From an uncultured Phascolarctobacterium sp. (GTDB lineage Bacteria; Bacillota; Negativicutes; Acidaminococcales; Acidaminococcaceae), in contig CASEGD010000087.1 in NCBI GenBank assembly GCA_949287345.1, positions 1 to 5,582 on the forward strand: a DNA stretch of 5,582 nt, written 5' to 3'. Below, one piece after another: positions 1 through 5,582 of the stretch (its first letter is position 1; the number at the start of each line of letters is the position of its first letter). The notes under the pieces were generated by a model. It was given only the letters and a program-made list of their open reading frames with translations, ran no database searches and was not told where the DNA came from. The position numbers were made by a program, and so were the translations under genes.

Positions 1-1
1 C

Positions 2-553
2 ATTATGGAACAGGTCATTAAACCGGTTGTTCCGGCTGAAATGCTGGACGGCGAAACCAAATACTACATCAACCCGACCGGCCGTTTTGTTATCGGCGGG
101 CCTCAGGGCGACAGCGGCCTGACCGGACGCAAAATCATCGTCGATACCTACGGCGGTATGGCACGCCACGGCGGCGGCGCGTTCAGCGGCAAGGACCCCA
201 CGAAGGTTGACCGCAGTGCTGCTTATGCCGCACGCTACGTTGCCAAAAACGTAGTTGCCGCAGGCCTTGCTGACAAATGTGAAATTCAGCTGGCTTACGC
301 TATCGGCGTGGCACAGCCTGTTTCCATTTTAGTTGATACCTTCGGCACCGGCGAAATCGACGACGACAAAATTGCCGAGCTGATTAAAAAGAACTTTTCA
401 CTCAGCCCGTCCGGCATTATTAAAACGCTGGATTTGCTGCGCCCGATTTACAAACAGACTGCCGCTTACGGTCACTTCGGCCGTACGGATGTGGACCTGC
501 CGTGGGAACACACCGACAAGGCACAGACTCTGCGTGAGCAGGCAGGCCTGTAA
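2..553 (+). CDS. metK: S-adenosylmethionine synthetase, 3' part (5' end outside window)
   Basis: MetK makes S-adenosylmethionine from methionine and ATP in the cytoplasm, releasing phosphate and pyrophosphate. The gene enters the window already in frame (codons start at base 2), so only about 183 C-terminal residues are seen of a protein normally near 390. Counting from the Met codon at 5, the fragment shows GDSGLTGRK (residues 35-43) and then the glycine-rich signature GGGAFSGKD followed by [12 protein letters not shown]. These hold the Arg, Lys and Asp residues known in the family to bind ATP, phosphate and metal; in E. coli they correspond to D238, R244, K245, K265, K269 and D271, and all are present. 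The end, TAAYGHFGR then PWEHTDKAQ, is the usual MetK C-terminus. The Met codon at 5 is internal, not a start. The gene ends just before a strong terminator, so it is transcribed separately from priA. Identification is secure. Confidence 0.98.
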   Translation: MMEQVIKPVVPAEMLDGETKYYINPTGRFVIGGPQGDSGLTGRKIIVDTYGGMARHGGGAFSGKDPTKVDRSAAYAARYVAKNVVAAGLADKCEIQLAYAIGVAQPVSILVDTFGTGEIDDDKIAELIKKNFSLSPSGIIKTLDLLRPIYKQTAAYGHFGRTDVDLPWEHTDKAQTLREQAGL

Positions 554-566
554 AATTTAAAACGAT

Positions 567-608
567 TGCACTGCTTTGCTTTACGGTAAGGCAGTGCATT
601 TTTTATTT
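567..608 (+). terminator. Rho-independent terminator after metK
   Basis: A perfect 8-bp stem, TGCACTGC (567-574) with GCAGTGCA (591-598), encloses a 16-nt loop that may add three more pairs (579-581 with 588-590). It is followed at once by TTTTTT, an A, and TTT. It starts 13 bases after the metK stop, the usual position for an intrinsic terminator. A/T-rich flanks (AAATTT at 553-558 and 610-615) are also self-complementary and could lengthen the stem. Confidence 0.9.
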
Positions 609-635
609 AAAATTTGCGCGGCGTTATGGTAAAAT
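607..635 (+). promoter_or_regulatory. Possible sigma-A promoter for priA
   Basis: A candidate -10 TAAAAT (630-635) is preceded by TGG (627-629), giving an extended -10 element. A weak -35, TTAAAA (607-612), lies 17 bp upstream. It is the best match between the metK terminator and the priA start, about 30 bases before that start. The -35 overlaps the end of the terminator U-tract. This rests on sequence match alone, and the A/T-rich setting makes chance matches likely. Confidence 0.4.
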
Positions 636-655
636 AAACAGGTAAAGTTAAATTT

Positions 656-659
656 GAGG
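656..659 (+). promoter_or_regulatory. Ribosome-binding site that sets the priA start
   Basis: GAGG lies 6 nt before ATG 666. The only longer in-frame alternative, TTG 654, overlaps this GAGG and has no purine-rich site of its own at the right distance. The ATG is therefore the likely start. Confidence 0.75.
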
Positions 660-665
660 TTTGCT

Positions 666-2921
666 ATGAGATATATCAATGTTGCAATAAATTTACCGGT
701 AAAAAATTTGTTCCGCCAGTTTACTTATGCGCTGCCGCCGCAGTTTGATTACATCGGTGCAGGGTGGCGCGTTATTGTGCCGTTTGCACGGCAGACTGCG
801 GAAGGATTTGTGGTAGGCGAAGCAGGCACGGACTTGCCGCAGCCGGAAAACTACAAAGAGGTGCAGGCCGTTATCGGCGCCGAGCCGTGGTTTGATGAAG
901 AAATGCTGGAAGCGGCGCGCTGGCTGGCAGGCTATTACATGTGCCCGCTGGCAGAGGCAATGCGCCTTTTTATACCGGGCAAAAGCAGCATTAAACGCCA
1001 TGCCGTTTACGGCGATGACGGCAAACTTTTGTATTATGAATTGGAAAACAGGCTGAAAGAAAAAACGCAAAGCTGCTACGCTATTACCGAAAGCGGCAGG
1101 CAGGCGCTGGCGGCAGGCAACAACCGCGCTAAAGCGCAGATGGCGGCTTTGGAAATTTTAAACGGCGCTGCCCGCGAATTAACTGCAAAAGAGCTGGAAG
1201 CGGAAGGAATCAGCGCCGCTGTTTTGCGTGCGTTGGTGCAGAAGGATTGGTGCAGCCGCAGCGAGCAGCGCGTTTTGCGCGACAGTTACGCCGCCAAAAG
1301 CAGCGTTAAGCAAAGCTTTAACTTAACGGACGAACAGCAGAACGCCGTCGATGCCGTCAGCAAGGCAATACGCGAAAAACGGCAGGAAACCTTTTTATTG
1401 CAGGGTGTAACCGGCAGCGGCAAAACGGAAGTATATTTAAACTTAACGGCAGCCGCACTGGCAGAAGGGCGTCAGGTGCTGGTATTAGTGCCGGAAATTG
1501 CCTTAACGGCACAGATTGTAAAGCGTTACCAGAGCTGGTTTAAGGGCAACATTGCCGTTGTACACAGCAAGTTATCGGCAAGCGAACGCGCCGACGTGTT
1601 TTATAAAATCCGCACGGGCGAAGCGCAGATTTTGATTGGCGTGCGCTCGGCAGTTTTTGCGCCGTTCAGTAATCTGGGGCTGGTAATTATTGATGAGGAG
1701 CACGACCAGAGCTACAAGCAGGAGGAACGCCCCTGTTACCACGCACGCGAGGTTGCTTTGCACCGTGCCGCTTATTTTGGTGTGCCCGTTGTTTTAGGCA
1801 GTGCTACGCCGTCAATAGAAAGTTATTATGATGCCATAATGAAGCGTTATACACATTTGCGTTTAACGGGACGCCCCAACGGGCAGCCGCTGCCCCAGGT
1901 GCAGATTGTAGATATGCGCAGGGAATTGCAGGAAAAGAACTTTTCCGTGCTTTCGCGCGCGTTGCAGCAGGAGCTTGTGCGCACGGCTGCAGCAGGGGAA
2001 CAGGCGATTGTGCTGCTGAACCGCCGAGGGTATTCCACCTTTGTTATGTGCCGCGACTGCGGTGAAACAATTACCTGCCCGCATTGCGCCGTGGCGTTGG
2101 TGTACCACGAAGCAGGCAAAGCTATGCGCTGCCATTATTGCGGCAACATCATGCCAATCCCTGATGAATGCCCCAAATGCCACAGCAAACGCATTAAATT
2201 TTTCGGTACCGGCACACAAAAGGCGCAGGAGCAGATTGCCGCCCTGCCGGAAGTTAAAGTGCTGCGCATGGACCAGGACAGCACGCTGCGCAAATTCGCA
2301 CATGAGGAAATTTTAAACGCGTTCGGCAGCGGCAAATACAATGTGCTCATCGGCACACAAATGGTTGCCAAGGGGCACGACATACCCAACGTAACGCTGG
2401 TCGGAGTGCTTTCGGCGGATTCGGCGCTGAACATGCCGGATTTCCGCGCGTCGGAACGTGCTTTTTCGCTGCTGACGCAGGCTGCGGGGCGTGCCGGTCG
2501 CGGCGATAAGCCGGGTCATGTAATTTTGCAGGTGTACGACGCGGATAACCGCACCGTTCAGCTTGCCGCAACGCAGGATTACGACACCTTTGCGCAGGAA
2601 GAACTGGAACGCCGCCGCGAACTGAACTATCCGCCCTATGCGGCGTTTTTAAAAATAACCGTGTGGGATAAGGATGAAGCGCGCGCTAACGCGACAGCAC
2701 AGGAGCTGGCAGATTTTTTGCAGAGCGTTGCCAAAGACAGGGACGGCGCAGAAGTTTACGGTCCGTTTGCCGGCATTATCGGCAAGGTACGCGATTTGTA
2801 CCGCGTTAACGTGCTGGTAAAAAGCGCGGAGATTGGCGTTTTTAAACAGGCGCTGTGGGATTCGCCCTACCGCGATATGAAAAATGTTTATTTTGACGTT
2901 GACCCGTTTAACGTGCTGTAA
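666..2921 (+). CDS. priA: Primosomal protein N' (replication restart helicase PriA)
   Basis: PriA is a superfamily 2 3'-to-5' DNA helicase that recognises stalled or collapsed replication forks and directs reloading of the replicative helicase. The predicted protein is 751 residues, close to E. coli PriA (732). The N-terminus (INVAINLPVKNLFRQFTY) is the typical 3'-DNA-binding domain. The helicase core has Walker A GVTGSGKT (247-254) and Walker B DEEH (343-346). The second RecA-like lobe carries the PriA-specific zinc insertion with four CxxC pairs: C462/C465, C471/C474, C489/C492 and C502/C505. Helicase motif V is at GTQMVAKGHD (from 563) and motif VI at QAAGRAGRG (605-613). All eight zinc cysteines and both ATPase motifs are intact, so the enzyme should be active. 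ATG 666 is chosen over TTG 654 because of the RBS position. It has its own candidate promoter and is followed by a 66-bp spacer without a visible terminator. Confidence 0.98.
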   Translation: MRYINVAINLPVKNLFRQFTYALPPQFDYIGAGWRVIVPFARQTAEGFVVGEAGTDLPQPENYKEVQAVIGAEPWFDEEMLEAARWLAGYYMCPLAEAMRLFIPGKSSIKRHAVYGDDGKLLYYELENRLKEKTQSCYAITESGRQALAAGNNRAKAQMAALEILNGAARELTAKELEAEGISAAVLRALVQKDWCSRSEQRVLRDSYAAKSSVKQSFNLTDEQQNAVDAVSKAIREKRQETFLLQGVTGSGKTEVYLNLTAAALAEGRQVLVLVPEIALTAQIVKRYQSWFKGNIAVVHSKLSASERADVFYKIRTGEAQILIGVRSAVFAPFSNLGLVIIDEEHDQSYKQEERPCYHAREVALHRAAYFGVPVVLGSATPSIESYYDAIMKRYTHLRLTGRPNGQPLPQVQIVDMRRELQEKNFSVLSRALQQELVRTAAAGEQAIVLLNRRGYSTFVMCRDCGETITCPHCAVALVYHEAGKAMRCHYCGNIMPIPDECPKCHSKRIKFFGTGTQKAQEQIAALPEVKVLRMDQDSTLRKFAHEEILNAFGSGKYNVLIGTQMVAKGHDIPNVTLVGVLSADSALNMPDFRASERAFSLLTQAAGRAGRGDKPGHVILQVYDADNRTVQLAATQDYDTFAQEELERRRELNYPPYAAFLKITVWDKDEARANATAQELADFLQSVAKDRDGAEVYGPFAGIIGKVRDLYRVNVLVKSAEIGVFKQALWDSPYRDMKNVYFDVDPFNVL

Positions 2922-2923
2922 AA

Positions 2924-2953
2924 TTGCCGTTGCGGGCGCATTTGTGATATAAT
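2924..2953 (+). promoter_or_regulatory. Strong extended -10 promoter for the def-fmt-DUF116-rsmB operon
   Basis: A consensus -10 TATAAT (2948-2953) is preceded by TGA (2945-2947), giving a TGnTATAAT extended -10. A 4-of-6 match to the -35 consensus, TTGCCG (2924-2929), lies 18 bp upstream. It sits in the only spacer between priA and def, 35 bases before the def start, and its -35 begins three bases after the priA stop codon. No operator or riboswitch is recognisable in the short leader. Confidence 0.75.
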
Positions 2954-2976
2954 ATTTATTTGGAAAGAGATTTTAC

Positions 2977-2982
2977 AGGAGG
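2977..2982 (+). promoter_or_regulatory. Ribosome-binding site fixing the GTG start of def
   Basis: A full-consensus AGGAGG lies 5 nt before GTG 2988. It is the strongest Shine-Dalgarno sequence in the window and supports the non-ATG start. Confidence 0.9.
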
Positions 2983-2987
2983 CTACC

Positions 2988-3455
2988 GTGAGTAAATTAA
3001 AAATTTTGGTAGCGGGCGACCCGGTGCTGCGACAGAAAGCGGCCGAGGTTGAACGCATGGATAAAAAAACTTTACGCTTGCTGGACGACATGGCGGAAAC
3101 CATGTATGCCGCTGACGGCGTCGGCCTTGCCGCACCGCAGATTGGCGTGTCTAAACGTATTGTCGTTATCGACGTGGGCGAAGGATTGCTGGAACTTATC
3201 AATCCGGTTATCACTTACAGCGAAGGCGCGGCTGTCGGCCCGGAAGGCTGCCTGTCCGTACCCGATTACGATGGCGAAGTGGAGCGTGCGGAAATTGTGC
3301 ACTGCGAATATTATGACCGTAAGGGGCACAAAATGCTTATTAAGGCGGACGGGCTGCTGGCAGTCTGCATCCAGCACGAGCTGGACCACTTGGACGGCGT
3401 GCTGTTTATTGACAAGGCCAAAGTGCTGACGCCGAAGAATTACGACAGGGAGTAA
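2988..3455 (+). CDS. def: Peptide deformylase
   Basis: Peptide deformylase is a metal-dependent cytoplasmic hydrolase that removes the N-formyl group from the initiator methionine of nascent chains, acting near the ribosome exit tunnel. The 155-residue protein has all three family motifs: GVGLAAPQ (44-51), EGCLSVP (86-92) and QHELDHLDG (129-137). The expected metal ligands are C88, H130 and H134, with E131 as the catalytic acid/base; all are present. The length is normal for the short Bacillota form, with only about 18 residues after the last motif. Translation starts at GTG behind an excellent AGGAGG. The gene ends 5 nt before fmt, the enzyme of the opposite reaction, a very common pairing. 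A run of seven A bases (3063-3069) encodes part of Asp-Lys-Lys-Thr; the frame is intact. Confidence 0.98.
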   Translation: MSKLKILVAGDPVLRQKAAEVERMDKKTLRLLDDMAETMYAADGVGLAAPQIGVSKRIVVIDVGEGLLELINPVITYSEGAAVGPEGCLSVPDYDGEVERAEIVHCEYYDRKGHKMLIKADGLLAVCIQHELDHLDGVLFIDKAKVLTPKNYDRE

Positions 3456-3460
3456 CAGCG

Positions 3461-4399
3461 ATGCGCATTGTATTTATGGGAACCCCTGATTTTGCCGTTG
3501 CAAGCTTAAAAGCGCTGGCAGAACGGGGCACAGATGAAATAGTTGCCGTATTTACCCAGCCGGACCGCCCCAAAGGACGCGGGCAGAAAATGCTGATGAC
3601 GCCGGTGAAGGAATACGCTTTGGAACGCGGCTTTGAAGTTTACCAGCCGCAGCGCGTAAAAGCGCCGGAAGTAATTGAACAGCTGCGCGGACTTGCGCCG
3701 GATTTAATTGTTGTTGCAGCCTTTGGACAGTTTTTGCCGAAGGAGATTTTAGAAATGCCCAAATACGGCTGCATTAACGTGCATGCTTCGCTGCTGCCCA
3801 AATACCGCGGCGCTGCGCCGATACATTACGCTATTTTAAACGGCGAAACCGAAAGCGGCGTAACCATTATGCAGATGGATATCGGCATGGACACCGGCGA
3901 TATGCTGGAAAAAGTGAGCGTTGCCATTACGCCGGAAATGACGCAGGGCGAACTGCATGACGAACTAAAGGAAAAGGGCGGCACGCTGCTTCTGGAAACG
4001 ATTGAAAAAATAAAACGCGGCGAAGCAGTGCCCGTTAAACAAAATAACGATGAAGCAACCTACGCGCATTTGCTGACGCGCGAGATGGAAACTATTGACT
4101 GGGCTTTACCGGCGGCAGAAATCCATAACAAAATCCGCGCCTTTAACCCTGCGCCGGGTACAGTAACAACCTTGCCGGACGGCAAAAAGCTGAAAATCTG
4201 GCGGGCGCAGCTTGCGGATGGCAGCGGCACGCCTAGCAAAGTGCTGGAAATTAGCAAGGCAGGCTTTAAAGTAGCCTGCGGCAGCGGCGCGCTTCTGGTA
4301 ACTGAAGTGCAGCCGGAATCGAAAAAACGTATGCCTGCGGGCGTTTTCACTAACGGACGCGGCATTAACGCGGGGGATATTTTAGGCGTTGAAGGGTAA
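3461..4399 (+). CDS. fmt: Methionyl-tRNA formyltransferase
   Basis: Fmt transfers a formyl group from 10-formyltetrahydrofolate to Met-tRNA(fMet), marking it for bacterial translation initiation. The product is 312 residues, the usual length. It opens with the Rossmann-like MRIVFMGTPDFAV (1-13). FTQPDRPKGRG (31-41) begins the loop that in E. coli Fmt contacts the tRNA acceptor end. The formyltransferase active site is N106 and H108 (in INVHASLLPKYRGAAPI) and D144 (in QMDIGMDTGD), matching the Asn-His-Asp triad of the family. The C-terminal tRNA-binding OB-like domain begins near FNPAPGT (228-234). The start is ATG 3461, with AGGGAG (3447-3452) 8 nt upstream inside the end of def, which suggests coupled translation with def. 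The gene ends 4 nt before the DUF116 start. Confidence 0.98.
   Translation: MRIVFMGTPDFAVASLKALAERGTDEIVAVFTQPDRPKGRGQKMLMTPVKEYALERGFEVYQPQRVKAPEVIEQLRGLAPDLIVVAAFGQFLPKEILEMPKYGCINVHASLLPKYRGAAPIHYAILNGETESGVTIMQMDIGMDTGDMLEKVSVAITPEMTQGELHDELKEKGGTLLLETIEKIKRGEAVPVKQNNDEATYAHLLTREMETIDWALPAAEIHNKIRAFNPAPGTVTTLPDGKKLKIWRAQLADGSGTPSKVLEISKAGFKVACGSGALLVTEVQPESKKRMPAGVFTNGRGINAGDILGVEG
4391..4396 (+). promoter_or_regulatory. Ribosome-binding site that sets the DUF116 gene start
   Basis: GAAGGG lies 7 nt before ATG 4404, within the last codons of fmt. The in-frame TTG at 4389 overlaps this site and is an unlikely start. Confidence 0.65.
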
Positions 4400-4403
4400 A
4401 GCG

Positions 4404-5204
4404 ATGGAAAGTGTTTTAAAACCTAAAAAACGCATATTTGTTTCGTTAACATTGGCCAGCGCCTTTTTGGGCGCAGTGTTTATTTACCTGTGCTGGCGCG
4501 TTGCACTGCCGGGCCTTGCGCAAATCAACAAAACGCTGCCCATGCTGTTCGGCAGCGTCGGCATTGTGGTGGCGCTGGGGCTTCTGGCGGCAGTCTGCGC
4601 TATTGTGCTGGCAATTTTAGGTTTCCCAATTATTAAAACCTTTTATTTTTGGGCGTGGAAGGCGGTAAACATGCTGTTTCCGTTCGCCGTAGGGCTGGGG
4701 CGCATGTTTAACATCCCGCGCCAGCGGATTGAACAGTCTTTTATTGAAGTAAGCAACCACCTTGTAAGGCAGCACAAAATTAAAGTGCCCGCCTCGCGGA
4801 TTATGATTTTAACTCCGCATTGCATTCAGCTTGATACCTGCGTGCATAAAATAACGCGCAATATCGAAAACTGCCGTCAGTGCGGTGGGTGCAGCGTCGG
4901 CGCGCTTTTGGGGCTGTCGCATAAATACGGCATCCACGTGGGCGTGGCAACAGGCGGTACGCTGGCAAGGCAAATGGTAAAGGAAATCCGCCCCAAGGCG
5001 ATTATTGCCGTGGCGTGCGAGCGCGATTTGACCAGCGGCATCCAGGACGTGTTCCCGCTGCCGGTGCTGGGCGTGCTGAACGAAAGGCCTTTTGGGCCGT
5101 GCTTTAACACACGTGTTGATATTAAGAAAGTAGAAGCCGCAATTTTGGACTTTTTGGATACAGAGGAAGCAGATGACAAAACCACAGGCAAACAGAAAAA
5201 CTAA
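4404..5204 (+). CDS. DUF116 family membrane protein with cysteine-rich cytoplasmic domain, function unknown
   Basis: The product is 266 residues. A basic N-terminus (KPKKR, 6-10) leads into two strongly hydrophobic stretches, about 11-35 and 47-75, predicted as membrane helices. A third aromatic-rich segment near 80-100 may lie at the membrane surface. The positive N-terminus suggests that both ends face the cytoplasm. The remainder is a soluble domain typical of DUF116. It has LTPHCIQ (C140), C146, a CxxCxxC cluster (C157, C160, C163), ATGGT (182-186), VACERDLTSGIQD (C205) and a closing LNERPFGPCFNT (C233). Seven cysteines in conserved-looking motifs suggest metal or Fe-S binding, which is an inference. 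The family has no established biochemical role that I can state. It sits 4 nt after fmt and overlaps rsmB by 32 nt, so it is co-translated with initiation and rRNA-modification genes. Family assignment is confident; function is not known. Confidence 0.88.
   Translation: MESVLKPKKRIFVSLTLASAFLGAVFIYLCWRVALPGLAQINKTLPMLFGSVGIVVALGLLAAVCAIVLAILGFPIIKTFYFWAWKAVNMLFPFAVGLGRMFNIPRQRIEQSFIEVSNHLVRQHKIKVPASRIMILTPHCIQLDTCVHKITRNIENCRQCGGCSVGALLGLSHKYGIHVGVATGGTLARQMVKEIRPKAIIAVACERDLTSGIQDVFPLPVLGVLNERPFGPCFNTRVDIKKVEAAILDFLDTEEADDKTTGKQKN
5162..5167 (+). promoter_or_regulatory. Ribosome-binding site for rsmB inside the DUF116 gene
   Basis: AGAGGA lies 5 nt before ATG 5173 and is entirely within the DUF116 coding region. 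This supports a start that overlaps the upstream gene by 32 nt. Confidence 0.7.
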
Positions 5205-5582
5205 AAAAGATACTGCAAGGCAGCTTGCTTTGGATATAATCTGCGCTGTGCTGGACGGCGGCGCGTATGCCAACATTGCCTTAAACAAGGCCCTGCGCGC
5301 CAAAAAAGTTGACGACAGGGACCGCAGGTTCATTACGGAGCTGGTCTATGGTACCGTGAAGGCTAAAGGTACTCTGGACTGGCTTTTGTCGCAGTTATCG
5401 TCAAGGCCGCTCGGCAAAATTGATAAGGTTATTTTAAACATTCTGCGCATGGGACTGTACCAGATTTTTTATCTGGACAAGGTGCCTGCTTCCGCGGCAT
5501 GCAACGAAAGCACGGAGCTTGCCAAGGCGTGCAGCCATCTGGGGACGGTTAAATTTGTCAACGGCATTTTGCGTTCTGCCGT
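5173..5582 (+). CDS. rsmB: 16S rRNA (cytosine-967-C5) methyltransferase RsmB, N-terminal part (runs off window)
   Basis: RsmB (Sun/Fmu) uses S-adenosylmethionine to methylate C5 of cytosine 967 (E. coli numbering) of 16S rRNA. The window holds 136 complete codons of a protein usually near 440-460 residues, corresponding to the N-terminal NusB-like RNA-binding domain. Recognisable segments are TARQLALDII (14-23), DRRFITELVYGTVK (50-63), ILNILRMGLYQIFYLDKVP (87-105) and VKFVNGILR (126-134). The catalytic Rossmann domain with the SAM site and the two catalytic cysteines lies beyond base 5582 and cannot be checked. The first 12 residues are a lysine-rich tail before the conserved domain. The start at 5173 is preferred because of the AGAGGA site and the lack of another good in-frame start. 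The gene overlaps the DUF116 gene by 32 nt in a different frame, which points to translational coupling. Confidence 0.95.
   Translation, partial: MTKPQANRKTKKDTARQLALDIICAVLDGGAYANIALNKALRAKKVDDRDRRFITELVYGTVKAKGTLDWLLSQLSSRPLGKIDKVILNILRMGLYQIFYLDKVPASAACNESTELAKACSHLGTVKFVNGILRSA

Noticed and set aside
554..665. SAM riboswitch or T-box leader near metK
   Set aside because: The space downstream of metK holds only a simple terminator and a short promoter region. Any metK leader would be upstream of the window.
1863..2303. 146-codon open frame on the - strand inside priA
   Set aside because: It is antisense to the PriA helicase and zinc domains and has no recognisable domain. The length is expected by chance opposite GC-rich third positions.
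2926..2940. GC-rich stretch after priA as a possible terminator
   Set aside because: Only 3-4 pairs can form with an unworkably small loop, and no T-run follows immediately. It is better explained as part of the def promoter spacer.
3063..3069. Run of seven A bases in def, a possible slippage site
   Set aside because: The reading frame continues normally through all catalytic motifs, and no stimulatory structure or stop codon arrangement suggests programmed frameshifting.
3049..3429. 126-codon open frame on the + strand in another frame within def
   Set aside because: It overlaps the intact, motif-complete peptide deformylase, and the translation has a Trp/Cys-rich, non-protein-like composition. 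No frameshift is needed to explain def.
4413..4422. Perfect 10-base palindrome GTTTTAAAAC near the DUF116 start
   Set aside because: It is A/T-rich, very short, and within codons for Val-Leu-Lys-Pro. It has no second copy near a promoter, so an operator role is unsupported.
4809..5333. 174-codon open frame on the - strand across the DUF116/rsmB junction
   Set aside because: It lies fully antisense to two well-supported genes, its predicted protein resembles no family I recognise, and no convincing promoter or RBS is seen. It is a composition shadow.

Overview
This window is ordinary chromosomal housekeeping DNA read entirely from the + strand. It holds six protein-coding genes in the order metK (3' part), priA, def, fmt, a DUF116 membrane protein, and rsmB/sun (5' part). 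The order priA-def-fmt-DUF116-rsmB is typical of Bacillota, and metK directly upstream of priA fits the Negativicutes best (for example the Acidaminococcaceae/Veillonellaceae side). The class is an inference from gene order, protein sequence and the moderate GC content; the species cannot be read from the window.

Region 1 (1-605): the C-terminal half of S-adenosylmethionine synthetase, followed by a clear intrinsic terminator. Region 2 (606-2921): a weak promoter directly behind that terminator, then primosomal helicase PriA. Its start is assigned to ATG 666 because the Shine-Dalgarno sequence covers the upstream TTG. Region 3 (2922-5582): a short spacer with a strong extended -10 promoter, then def, fmt, the DUF116 gene and rsmB as a tight operon. 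The junctions are 5 nt, 4 nt and a 32-nt overlap, and each ribosome-binding site lies inside the end of the preceding gene. No terminator is seen between priA and def, so read-through from priA is likely.

The last four genes form a translation-related block. Fmt formylates initiator Met-tRNA, Def removes the formyl group from finished nascent chains, and RsmB methylates a 16S rRNA cytosine using the SAM that MetK makes. PriA restarts replication forks and is a genomic neighbour rather than a pathway partner. The one gene without an assigned role is the DUF116 gene. It encodes two N-terminal membrane segments and a cytoplasmic cysteine-rich domain that looks suited to binding metal or an Fe-S cluster. 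I found no RNA genes, mobile elements, CRISPR arrays or horizontally acquired segments, and nothing that supports a new defence or mobile system here.
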